In this document: piece after piece, positions 1 through 6,455 of the stretch | Numbering within the stretch: the first letter of the stretch is position 1 | Layout: each line of letters begins with the position of its first letter | NCBI GenBank assembly: GCA_945871625.1 | Contig: CAMBWL010000029.1 | Span: 1-9,466 of the forward strand | Origin: Bifidobacterium breve | GTDB lineage: Bacteria > Actinomycetota > Acidimicrobiia > Acidimicrobiales > Ilumatobacteraceae | DNA length: 9,466 bases | Direction: 5' to 3' | Notes under the pieces: generated by a model | The model's database searches: none | Told to the model about the DNA's origin: nothing | The model's input: the letters and a program-made list of their open reading frames with translations, nothing else | Position numbers and translations under genes: made by a program

Positions 1-400
1 CAATCTCGCGCACGACGTCATAGCCAAGAAAGCCCATCAAGCCGCCTTGCAGTGGCGGCAGATCCGGATGTAGCGGCGAGCGATACGTCTCCAGCAACGA
101 TTCAATCGCCGCCAAAATTCCCTTGTCACGCGGCATCGTGCTCGGCACCACGCCCGTCGTAGTTATTTTGCCGTCACGCAACACCAGCGTCGCCACCGGG
201 TCTCGGCCGACAAACGAAAAACGACTCCATCTTTCGCCATGCTCAACCGACTCGAGCAAAAATCCGGGCTTGTCACCGACGAGCTTGAGATACGCCGAGA
301 CGGGTGTTTCAACATCGGCTAGAACTTCAGCCCACACGGGTATCACCGTGTTATCTTTGGCCAAGGCGTGAAACTCTTGTCGAGTCGGCGAAATTTTCAT
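1..400 (-). CDS. trpE: Anthranilate synthase component I, N-terminal part (truncated by window edge)
   Basis: The first 133 codons are present; the gene continues past the left edge, so the catalytic chorismate-binding domain is not seen. The family converts chorismate plus glutamine or ammonia to anthranilate, the first committed step of tryptophan synthesis. The visible part matches the TrpE N-terminal regulatory region: TPTR-like opening (SPTRQEF), PVWAEVLAD, then GFLLESVEHGERWSRFSFVGRDP at about residues 47-68. This contains the LLES motif (48-51) and the Arg60/Ser62 region associated with tryptophan feedback binding, so the enzyme is probably feedback-inhibited. It ends in GGLMGFLGYDVVREI. 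The ATG at 400 is chosen because the in-frame codon just before it is a stop (TAG). No Shine-Dalgarno is evident. It lies 33 nt downstream of hisH in the same reading frame, so it is probably co-transcribed with it; no leader peptide or attenuator is visible. Confidence 0.95.
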   Translation of the reverse strand, partial: MKISPTRQEFHALAKDNTVIPVWAEVLADVETPVSAYLKLVGDKPGFLLESVEHGERWSRFSFVGRDPVATLVLRDGKITTTGVVPSTMPRDKGILAAIESLLETYRSPLHPDLPPLQGGLMGFLGYDVVREI

Positions 401-404
401 CTAT

Positions 405-440
405 AACTTTTAACGAAACTTTTAACGAAACTTTTAGCGA
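405..440. repeat. Three-copy 12-bp tandem repeat spanning the hisH stop and the hisH-trpE gap
   Basis: Three consecutive 12-bp units occur at 405-416, 417-428 and 429-440. On the plus strand the first two are identical (AACTTTTAACGA) and the third differs by one base (AACTTTTAGCGA). The third unit contains the last codon and the TAA stop of hisH. Because 12 is a multiple of three, each copy presents an in-frame TAA to ribosomes leaving hisH, followed by an in-frame TAG directly before the trpE ATG. This looks like replication-slippage expansion of the hisH 3' end into the spacer. Confidence 0.9.
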
Positions 441-1096
441 CTTGCTACTACTGCACAAGTCTTGACGAAATTTTCTAGAATTCGCAATCCCTCGGTCGCA
501 GATTTTTCAGGATGAAACTGCGTCGCAAAAACATTTTTCAATCGAATCGCCGCCAGCAGGTCAGACCCATAACTGCAAGTCGCCGCAACAACCGACTGGT
601 CAGTCGCCACAGCCGATAACGAGTGCACGAAATACATCCATGGATTGTCGCTCAATCCAGCGAACAAATCATCCTGCTTTATCATTTTCAGCCGATTCCA
701 TTGCATCTGCGGGCGTTGCACCCCAGTTGGCAACCACTTAATTTCGCCAGAGACAACGCCAAGACCGGCAACACCAGGGCTTTCTTCGCTGCTGTCGAAC
801 AACATCTGCATCCCGACACAAATACCCAAGAATGGCCGCGCAGAACTAATTGCTTCGTGCACGCTGTCCTCGAGTTCTGCTTCACGAAGAGCCTTCATAC
901 ATGCCCCAAAGTTGCCGACACCAGGCAACACCACGGCATGCGCATCGGCAATCAATTTTTTGTCATTGGTCAATCGAGCATCTGCGCCGACGAATTGCAA
1001 ACCCTTTTGCGCCGAGCGAAGATTGCCAATGCCGTAATCCAGCACCGCTATCAGCGGTTTTTCTTGGCTATTGAACGCAGTACTTGTCGTTGACAC
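434..1096 (-). CDS. hisH: Imidazole glycerol phosphate synthase, glutamine amidotransferase subunit HisH
   Basis: HisH hydrolyses glutamine and passes ammonia to HisF, which forms IGP and AICAR in histidine synthesis. The 220-residue product is a normal-length class I glutaminase domain: opening IAVLDYGIGNLRS (16-28), oxyanion-strand region VVLPGVGNFGACMKAL (55-70), nucleophile elbow GICVGMQML with Cys93, and FHPEKS with His195 and Glu197 completing the triad. The usual PHMGWN segment reads PQMQWN (129-133). The start is a GTG at 1096; the codon before it in frame is TGA, so it cannot extend upstream. An ATG at 1100 is out of frame. A weak purine box (CAGGCAG, 1106-1112) lies upstream. The gene sits 44 nt after the 78-residue protein gene and 33 nt before trpE. 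HisF and HisA are not in the window. Confidence 0.95.
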   Translation of the reverse strand: MSTTSTAFNSQEKPLIAVLDYGIGNLRSAQKGLQFVGADARLTNDKKLIADAHAVVLPGVGNFGACMKALREAELEDSVHEAISSARPFLGICVGMQMLFDSSEESPGVAGLGVVSGEIKWLPTGVQRPQMQWNRLKMIKQDDLFAGLSDNPWMYFVHSLSAVATDQSVVAATCSYGSDLLAAIRLKNVFATQFHPEKSATEGLRILENFVKTCAVVASR

Positions 1097-1140
1097 TCAT
1101 CTATTCTGCCTGAAAAATCACACACTCAGCGACTAGCTGG

Positions 1141-1377
1141 CTAAAAGCGACTTCGTGCTGCACGTTGCAACAACCGCACCGCGTTGACTAGTCCGCGCTC
1201 AGCTTCGTAGATTGCCATCAACAAGCCGTCGTCATTATTCTCTGGTTTTTTAGGATCATGAGTCGCCAGTCGTTGCGACTCGGCGAGCGCAACGATTCGC
1301 TCTCTGCACCGCTCGACGTTCTCAGCCAGTGCCGCCAATTCAGCCAACGCACTCGCACGACTTAGTGACCCGCTCAC
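1141..1377 (-). CDS. Small conserved-looking helical protein of unknown function (78 aa), coupled to nth
   Basis: I do not recognise a named family. The frame stays open up to 1506, but the upstream part lies inside nth in another frame and reads as its shadow. A GTG at 1377-1375 overlaps the nth TGA (1376-1374) as GTGA, a typical translational-coupling junction. From there the product is 78 residues. Residues 3-36 are Ala/Leu/Glu-rich and likely form one helix with coiled-coil character (ALAELAALAENVERCRERI). A polar linker follows (DPKKPENNDD, 41-50), then a second helix (LLMAIYEAERGLVNAVRLLQ). One Cys is present (Cys24). There is no signal peptide or membrane segment. It may be a small interaction protein; function is unknown. 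The overlap, the typical codon use and the absence of any other gene at 1141-1373 support its being real. Confidence 0.7.
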   Translation of the reverse strand: MSGSLSRASALAELAALAENVERCRERIVALAESQRLATHDPKKPENNDDGLLMAIYEAERGLVNAVRLLQRAARSRF

Positions 1378-2129
1378 TTCTTTCTCGCTTTCGTGGTTTT
1401 CGCCACTCGCTTCTTCGCTGCAACTTTGCCCGCTGGTTTCTTTACCACAACTTTGCGCGTCGGCTTCGCGACCCGTTTTTTCGTCGGCAACTCCGAACTC
1501 GGGCATAGCGCTTCAAGTAGACACTCCTCGCATCGCGGCTTGCGCGCATCACACACACGACGACCGTGCAAAATCAACCGCAAACTGAACTCACCCCACT
1601 CTGCAGGCGGCAACATCGCGTTCAATTCATATTCAACTTTCACGGGGTCTTCAAGTTTTGTCAACCCAATGCGTCGCGACAATCTCCCCACGTGCGTATC
1701 AACAGGCAACCCAGGCAAACCAAACACAACACTGCGCAAAACATTTGCCGTCTTGCGACCCACTCCGGGCAGTGAAGTTAAGTCTTCAATTTCACGTGGC
1801 ACCTCGCCACCAAATCGCGACATCACCTGACTCGCCATGCCAATCAAGTTTTTTGCCTTCGTTTGATAAAAGCCAGTTGAGCGCACCAACTGCTCGACAT
1901 GCGAAAGATCGGCGACTGCAAGTTTTGCCGGTGTGGGATACGCATCAAAAAGCGCCGGTGTCACCATGTTCACCCGCACATCGGTGCACTGTGCCGAGAG
2001 AATCGTCGCTGCCAACAACTGAAATGCCGATTCGTGCGTCAACTCGCAAATCGCTACGGGATATTCGCGCTTCAGCAAGCGCAACACATCACTCGCGCGC
2101 TTTGCGATTTCTGTTTTCTTCGCAACCAT
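1374..2129 (-). CDS. nth: Endonuclease III (DNA glycosylase/AP lyase) with Lys-rich C-terminal tail
   Basis: Nth removes oxidised pyrimidines and cleaves AP sites in base-excision repair. The start is taken as ATG 2129 (251 residues); the codon before it is TTG, which could also serve. Visible hallmarks are AATILSAQCTD (40-50), the helix-hairpin-helix LPGVGRKTANV with catalytic Lys126, VDTHVGRLSRRIG with catalytic Asp144, and a [4Fe-4S] loop with Cys193, Cys200, Cys203 and Cys209 (C-X6-C-X2-C-X5-C). The fold ends near residue 213. The remaining 38 residues form a basic tail containing two copies of a KKRVAK(P/T)T element (about 217-225 and 239-247), reminiscent of histone-H1-like actinobacterial tails. 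The gene diverges from mshD across a 46-bp region and overlaps the next gene by 4 nt. Confidence 0.95.
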   Translation of the reverse strand: MVAKKTEIAKRASDVLRLLKREYPVAICELTHESAFQLLAATILSAQCTDVRVNMVTPALFDAYPTPAKLAVADLSHVEQLVRSTGFYQTKAKNLIGMASQVMSRFGGEVPREIEDLTSLPGVGRKTANVLRSVVFGLPGLPVDTHVGRLSRRIGLTKLEDPVKVEYELNAMLPPAEWGEFSLRLILHGRRVCDARKPRCEECLLEALCPSSELPTKKRVAKPTRKVVVKKPAGKVAAKKRVAKTTKARKK

Positions 2130-2138
2130 CAAGACGCA

Positions 2139-2144
2139 ACACTA
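2139..2144 (-). promoter_or_regulatory. Putative -10 box for nth (TAGTGT)
   Basis: A TANNNT hexamer lies 6 nt before the TTG at 2132 and 9 nt before the ATG at 2129. No Shine-Dalgarno lies between, so the nth mRNA would have almost no leader. No convincing -35 element is visible. The assignment rests only on sequence and position. Confidence 0.4.
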
Positions 2145-2162
2145 CACAGCACAACCGATAGA

Positions 2163-2168
2163 TAGCCT
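2163..2168 (+). promoter_or_regulatory. Putative -10 box for mshD (TAGCCT), leaderless arrangement
   Basis: TAGCCT matches TANNNT and ends exactly 7 nt before the mshD ATG at 2176, so transcription would start at or very near the A of the start codon. The gap to nth is only 46 bp, so this promoter and that of nth sit back to back with about 18 bp between the two hexamers. No -35 consensus or Shine-Dalgarno is apparent. Confidence 0.5.
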
Positions 2169-2175
2169 GTGAGAC

Positions 2176-3117
2176 ATGGTCAAATTCGATATCAAGCGAA
2201 ACATGACCCCACAAAATATTGCCGAGGTTGTGCAACTACTCGACACAGTCGAAAAAGTAGATGGTCGCAAACCGCTGAATGACCATTTATGGATCGACCT
2301 GCGCCAAGGTGGCCGACCTGGTTTCGCGGGTTTGACCGCTCGCCATCACCACACTGCCCAGCCAATCGCATATTGCCAAATTTCTCGTGGCAACGATTCA
2401 TGGTCGCTCGACTTGGTTGTTGACCCGCTTCATCGCGACAACACCCTTGAACTCGGCTCGGCGCTGCTCGGTGAAGCAACCAAGATAATTTCTAGCGAGG
2501 GTGGCGCCCACGTTCATTGGTGGGTCAGCGATCCGACACTCGAACACAACACTCTTGCAAAAAGAATTAATCTACAGACGGGTCGCACTCTCTTGCAGAT
2601 GCAGATTGCACTGCCGCTCCGACAACAAGTACTCGCCGCAACCACGCAAGTCACAACCCAAAGTTTTCGTGTCGGCATCGACGAAGAAGCCTGGCTCGCC
2701 GTCAACAATCGTGCATTCATCAATCACCCCGAGCAGGGCGGTTGGACTAAACAACTTCTGCAGTCTCGACAGTCCGAAAAATGGTTCGACCCACAGGGCT
2801 TCTTGTTGCATTTTTCAACCACCACACGAGAACTCGCGGCATTCTGCTGGACGAAAATTGATCGCGAGGCAGACCCGAAAATTGGTGAAATTTATGTGAT
2901 CGCCGTTGACCCGCAATTTCACGGCCAAGGTCTAGGCGGATCATTGACTGTCGCCGGGCTCGACTACTTAACGAATGCGGGCGCGACAACTGGCATGCTG
3001 TTCGTCGATCAAGACAACACGGCCGCAATCGCCACTTACGAAAAAGTCGGTTTCACCATTGATCATCGCAAGCAGGCTTTCGTTGGTGACATCGCGTCGG
3101 CATCAAAACAAACCTGA
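2176..3117 (+). CDS. mshD: Mycothiol synthase (MshD), two-domain GNAT acetyltransferase
   Basis: MshD acetylates Cys-GlcN-Ins with acetyl-CoA, the last step in making mycothiol, the main low-molecular-weight thiol of Actinobacteria. The 313-residue length fits the family. The N-terminal GNAT half (about 1-150) contains the family signature LWIDLRQGG (38-46) and ends in LLQMQIALPL (139-148). The C-terminal catalytic half opens with FRVGIDEEAWLAVNNRAF, continues with the characteristic HPEQGGW (184-190) and KWFDPQGFLL (202-211), and has an acetyl-CoA pyrophosphate loop VDPQFHGQGLGGSL (244-257) and a final NTAAIATYEKVGF. ATG 2176 is chosen because it lies 7 nt after a TANNNT box and gives the expected length. 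It is first in a plus-strand run with the peptidase and rlmN, and is divergent from nth. Confidence 0.93.
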   Translation: MVKFDIKRNMTPQNIAEVVQLLDTVEKVDGRKPLNDHLWIDLRQGGRPGFAGLTARHHHTAQPIAYCQISRGNDSWSLDLVVDPLHRDNTLELGSALLGEATKIISSEGGAHVHWWVSDPTLEHNTLAKRINLQTGRTLLQMQIALPLRQQVLAATTQVTTQSFRVGIDEEAWLAVNNRAFINHPEQGGWTKQLLQSRQSEKWFDPQGFLLHFSTTTRELAAFCWTKIDREADPKIGEIYVIAVDPQFHGQGLGGSLTVAGLDYLTNAGATTGMLFVDQDNTAAIATYEKVGFTIDHRKQAFVGDIASASKQT

Positions 3118-3133
3118 AAGATGCCAAAACGCA

Positions 3134-3139
3134 TACACT
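3134..3139 (+). promoter_or_regulatory. Putative -10 box for the oligoendopeptidase gene (TACACT), leaderless arrangement
   Basis: TACACT lies within the 29-nt gap after mshD and ends 7 nt before the ATG at 3147, the same spacing as the mshD box. There is no purine-rich ribosome binding site in front of the ATG. The gene may therefore have its own promoter in addition to any read-through from mshD. Confidence 0.45.
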
Positions 3140-3146
3140 AAATCCC

Positions 3147-4952
3147 ATGACAGACACTCTTTTACCGCGTTGGTCGGTTGCCGACATTCACGAATCGTTC
3201 ACCGCCCGCTCGTTCACCGATGCCATGGAGCGCACAGGTGCCAATGTCGCTCGTCTTGAAGCCCAATTTGAAGAACACAACATTCGCGCCGGCACACCAC
3301 ACAAACCATCTACGCAAGAGGGCGAAATTGCCGACTCTGTAATCACTGCGATGAACGAGACAATCAAAGAATCCGAAATTTTGGGTTCATATGTTTATGC
3401 CACCGTCAGCACAAATACGCGTGAAGAGACTGCGCAAGGTCTGCTCGGTGAACTCGAAGTCATCGACTCTCGCCTCTCGCCGCTTCTGGCAAGATTCGCC
3501 GATTGGGTCGCCACACTTGGCGCCGAAGATCTCGCCAAAGTCAGCGAAGTCGCGCGCGAACATCTTGGCCCGCTGCAAAGATTGCAAGCTCGCGCCGAAC
3601 ATCAAATGAGCGAAACCGAAGAGGGTTTCTACGCCGAACTTTCAACAACCGGCTCATCAGCGTGGTCTCGCTTGCACGGCGACATCACTTCGCAGTTGAC
3701 TGTCGAAGTAAATCTGCCAGACGGCACGAAAACTTTGCCGATCACCGCCGTGCGCGGCATGTCGACACACTCAGACTTGCGCGTGCGCAAAGCCGCCTAC
3801 GACGCCGAGATGCGTGCATGGCCAACAGTTGCCACGCCGTGCGCCGCAGCGATGAACTCGATCAAAGGCGAAGCCAACGCGGTCAATCGTCGTCGCCATT
3901 GGGCTTCGCCGCTCGATGCTTCGCTCTACGCCAACAGTGTCAGTCGCAAAACATTTGATGCGATGCAAAGCGCCGTCACCGCCTCGCTACCCGACTTTCG
4001 CCGCTGGATGAACGTGCGCGCAAAACTGCATGGTGACAAAAACGGTTTGTCCTGGTGGAATCTCTTTGCACCGTTGAATGTTGCCCCAAGTCAAATTTCA
4101 TGGGATCAAGGCGTGCAACTCGTGCGTGGCGCATTCGCCGCATACAGCGATAACTTGGCCGGCCTCGTCGACCGATCACTCACCGAAAAATGGATCGACG
4201 CCGAGCCGCGCGAGGGCAAAGTCGGCGGTGCATTTTGCATGTCATTCGTCGATGACAGGTCGCTCGTACTGCTCAATTGGTCGGGCAGCGTCGACTCGGC
4301 CCAAACAACCGCCCACGAACTTGGTCACGCTTATCACAACACACAGTTGTCAGATCGCACACCACTTCAAAAACGTTTGCCGATGGCGCTCGCTGAAACT
4401 GCCAGCATCTTCTGCGAAACTCTCGTGGTTGAAGAAGGTCTGTCGCGACTTTCAGGCGATGAGCGACTTGCTTTGCTCGACACAGATCTCGGCGGCGCCA
4501 ATCAAGTCGTCGTTGATATTCACAGTCGCTTCTTGTTCGAGACCGAAGTTTTTGCTCGTCGTCAACGCCGCACGCTGGGCGTCAGCGAACTCAACGAGAT
4601 GATGCTCAGCGCCCAAGCCTCGGCTTACGGCAATGGCATCGATCAATCAACTGCTCATCCACATATGTGGGTTCTAAAGCCACACTATTACGGCAGTCAT
4701 TTTTATAACTGGCCGTATACATATGGCTTGTTATTCGGTCTGGGTCTTTATGCCCAATACAGTCGCGACCCCGAGCATTTTCGCAGTGGTTACGACACCG
4801 TGCTTTCACGCGCGGGCATGGACACCGCCGAAGAACTTGGTCGTGCGTTCAACATCGATGTCAGCGACGAAGCATTTTGGACAGCAAGCCTCGATGTACT
4901 TCGCGCCCGCATGGTTGATTACGAATCGCTCGCCCAAAAGCACCTCAAATAA
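3147..4952 (+). CDS. pepF: M3B family zinc oligopeptidase, oligoendopeptidase F type
   Basis: This is a cytoplasmic metallopeptidase of the thimet/oligopeptidase F family, which cleaves short peptides; a role in peptide turnover is inferred. The 601-residue length is normal and there is no signal peptide. The N-terminal half (about 1-200) is the helical PepF lid region. The catalytic M3 part shows GAFCMSFVDDRSLVLLNWSGS (361-381), the zinc motif HELGH (His390, Glu391 general base, His394) in TTAHELGHAYH, the third ligand Glu417 in PMALAETAS, and the C-terminal substrate-binding block HYYGSHFYNWPYTYG (513-527). All catalytic residues are intact. ATG 3147 is supported by the TACACT box 7 nt upstream and by the N-terminus fitting the family. 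It is followed after 1 nt by rlmN. Confidence 0.92.
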   Translation: MTDTLLPRWSVADIHESFTARSFTDAMERTGANVARLEAQFEEHNIRAGTPHKPSTQEGEIADSVITAMNETIKESEILGSYVYATVSTNTREETAQGLLGELEVIDSRLSPLLARFADWVATLGAEDLAKVSEVAREHLGPLQRLQARAEHQMSETEEGFYAELSTTGSSAWSRLHGDITSQLTVEVNLPDGTKTLPITAVRGMSTHSDLRVRKAAYDAEMRAWPTVATPCAAAMNSIKGEANAVNRRRHWASPLDASLYANSVSRKTFDAMQSAVTASLPDFRRWMNVRAKLHGDKNGLSWWNLFAPLNVAPSQISWDQGVQLVRGAFAAYSDNLAGLVDRSLTEKWIDAEPREGKVGGAFCMSFVDDRSLVLLNWSGSVDSAQTTAHELGHAYHNTQLSDRTPLQKRLPMALAETASIFCETLVVEEGLSRLSGDERLALLDTDLGGANQVVVDIHSRFLFETEVFARRQRRTLGVSELNEMMLSAQASAYGNGIDQSTAHPHMWVLKPHYYGSHFYNWPYTYGLLFGLGLYAQYSRDPEHFRSGYDTVLSRAGMDTAEELGRAFNIDVSDEAFWTASLDVLRARMVDYESLAQKHLK

Positions 4953-4953
4953 A

Positions 4954-6027
4954 GTGAGCGGTCAATCACAGTTAGTTAAAACGCGATACGACGCAAGTCG
5001 CGAAGATATCGCAGCGATTCTCGGCGATGCGCCGAAGTATCGCCTCGATCAAGTTTGGCAAGGTCTCTACACAGAGTTTCAAGCGCCGCTCGAAATCACG
5101 ACGATCTCCAAAGATCTGCGCACGAAACTCGACGCTGCACTGCCGAGCGGTCTCGAACTAGTCACCTCTCGTGACAGTGACCGCGGTGGCACAACAAAAT
5201 TTCTCTGGCAACTCGCCAATGGTGGTCACAAGATCGAATCCGTATTAATGCACTATCTAGACCGCGCCACGGTTTGCGTCAGCACCCAAGCAGGTTGCGC
5301 GATGGCCTGCGGTTTTTGTGCCACGGGGCAAGCCGGTTTCAGTCGCCAGTTGACTGCAGGCGAAATCGTCGAGCAAGTCGTGCACGCCGCGCGAACTAGC
5401 GCCCAGCGCGATCAACGACTCGCCAACGTCGTGTTTATGGGCATGGGTGAACCACTCGCCAACGAAGAAGCAGTGTGGCAAGCGGTCACGCGCATTCACG
5501 AAGCCATCGGCATCTCGGCGCGACATTTGACAATTTCAACAGTCGGCATTATTCCTGGCATCAACACGCTCGCCGATCGACCACTGCCGGTCAACTTGGC
5601 GGTTTCGCTGCACGCCGCGCGCAACGATCTGCGCAACTCACTCGTGCCGATCAACAAGCGCTACCCGATCGAAGATCTGATGCAGGCGTGCCGAAAATAT
5701 CTGCAAAAGAAAAATCGTCGCGTCACTTTTGAATGGGCGTTAATTAAGGATGTCAACGACACGCCACGAGACGCTCGCGAACTCGCCAAACTTTGCAAGA
5801 GCCTCAAGCCGAGTGCACATGTTAATTTGATTCCTCTCAATCCGACGCCTGGCTATCTGACCAAGGGCAGTGCACCCGAAGAAGTGCGCGAGTTCGCTGC
5901 ACAACTTATTGATCTCGGCGTCAACGCAACAGTGCGACGCAACCGCGGCACAGATATCGACGCCGCCTGCGGACAACTTGCCGCTGGTCAGCCCGTGGCG
6001 ATTACTTCGCGCTCAATTGTTGGTTGA
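4954..6027 (+). CDS. rlmN: Dual-specificity radical SAM 23S rRNA/tRNA methyltransferase RlmN
   Basis: RlmN methylates C2 of adenosine 2503 in 23S rRNA and, in many bacteria, A37 of some tRNAs, using S-adenosylmethionine and a [4Fe-4S] cluster. From the GTG at 4954 the product is 357 residues, normal for the family. It contains ESVLMHYLDRATVCVSTQAGC, the cluster motif C-X3-C-X2-C (Cys115, Cys119, Cys122), the glycine-rich VVFMGMGEPL (159-168), and RGTDIDAACGQL with Cys339, the cysteine that carries the methylene intermediate. The frame is open upstream to 4723, but that stretch lies inside the peptidase gene and is not RlmN-like. The GTG lies 1 nt after the peptidase TAA, implying translational coupling. 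The last 26 bp overlap the convergent SRPBCC gene. Confidence 0.95.
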   Translation: MSGQSQLVKTRYDASREDIAAILGDAPKYRLDQVWQGLYTEFQAPLEITTISKDLRTKLDAALPSGLELVTSRDSDRGGTTKFLWQLANGGHKIESVLMHYLDRATVCVSTQAGCAMACGFCATGQAGFSRQLTAGEIVEQVVHAARTSAQRDQRLANVVFMGMGEPLANEEAVWQAVTRIHEAIGISARHLTISTVGIIPGINTLADRPLPVNLAVSLHAARNDLRNSLVPINKRYPIEDLMQACRKYLQKKNRRVTFEWALIKDVNDTPRDARELAKLCKSLKPSAHVNLIPLNPTPGYLTKGSAPEEVREFAAQLIDLGVNATVRRNRGTDIDAACGQLAAGQPVAITSRSIVG

Positions 6028-6445
6028 GCCTTTCGCGCCCCGTTTTAATCTGCTCGGTAAGTGCGCGTTCCAATAAACCCCCGGTAAACAAACTGCCCGA
6101 ATAGTGCAGGTTTGTTTCAAGCCTTGCCCCAGTTGCAGTGGCGCTAACTGTCGCCCGCAACACCCACTCGGCGTGTCGTCGCAAGTCTTGTTCACGACGC
6201 TCAAACACAACAAGTTTTGGTGCTTCACACACAGTTCGGGTCATTCGCAATCGCTTCGAGCGTGCCAGCACGCCGAGTCTGGCACGCAGTTCGACCTGCC
6301 AAGTTGCGTCGGTGTCCCCAGCATCACTGATCGCGTCAACTTTGTGCACAAACTCCAACCACGACGGATAATTCGCTAGGTCGGCCACAAAGTCGAATAG
6401 TTTTTCTGCAGAAACCGGCACATCAACAGATGCAACTACATCCAT
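6002..6445 (-). CDS. SRPBCC-fold (START/polyketide-cyclase-like) protein
   Basis: The 147-residue product has the length and pattern of the SRPBCC superfamily: an opening strand MDVVASVDVPVSAEKLFDFVADLANYP typical of these helix-grip proteins, then SWLEFVHKV, several alternating beta strands (TWQVELRARL, LRMTRTV, KLVVFERRE, EWVLRATVSAT, ARLETNLHYSG) and a long C-terminal helix ending GRERLNQQLSAK. Such proteins bind hydrophobic ligands in a central cavity; the ligand here cannot be inferred. There is no signal peptide. ATG 6445 lies 10 nt after the DUF3499 stop, so it is probably last in that operon. Its 3' end overlaps the end of rlmN on the other strand by 26 bp. Confidence 0.8.
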   Translation of the reverse strand: MDVVASVDVPVSAEKLFDFVADLANYPSWLEFVHKVDAISDAGDTDATWQVELRARLGVLARSKRLRMTRTVCEAPKLVVFERREQDLRRHAEWVLRATVSATATGARLETNLHYSGSLFTGGLLERALTEQIKTGRERLNQQLSAK

Positions 6446-6455
6446 CTAGCTACTA

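Noticed and set aside
405..440. Tandem repeat as a CRISPR array or regulator-binding iterons
   Set aside because: The units are directly adjacent with no spacers, only 12 bp long, and overlap the hisH stop codon; slippage is the simpler explanation.
623..1093. A 156-codon open frame on the plus strand opposite hisH, plus shorter ones nearby
   Set aside because: It is antisense to a clear hisH with an intact triad; the translation has no recognisable domain and an atypical His/Gln-rich composition.
1098..1100. ATG at 1100 as the hisH start (and likewise ATG at 7649 for the J-domain gene)
   Set aside because: Both are out of frame with the family-matching proteins; the first opens only a 10-codon frame that ends in TAG.
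1378..1506. Upstream extension of the small minus-strand protein to an ATG at 1506
   Set aside because: The extra 43 residues lie inside nth in another frame and are low-complexity Ser/Glu/Gly; the GTG at 1377 gives a coupled start.
1658..2161. A 167-codon plus-strand open frame opposite nth
   Set aside because: It is antisense to a gene with all endonuclease III catalytic and iron-sulfur residues; composition is unlike the real genes here.
4723..4953. Longer RlmN starting inside the peptidase gene
   Set aside because: The extra 77 residues overlap the peptidase C-terminus in another frame and do not resemble RlmN; the GTG at 4954 gives normal length.
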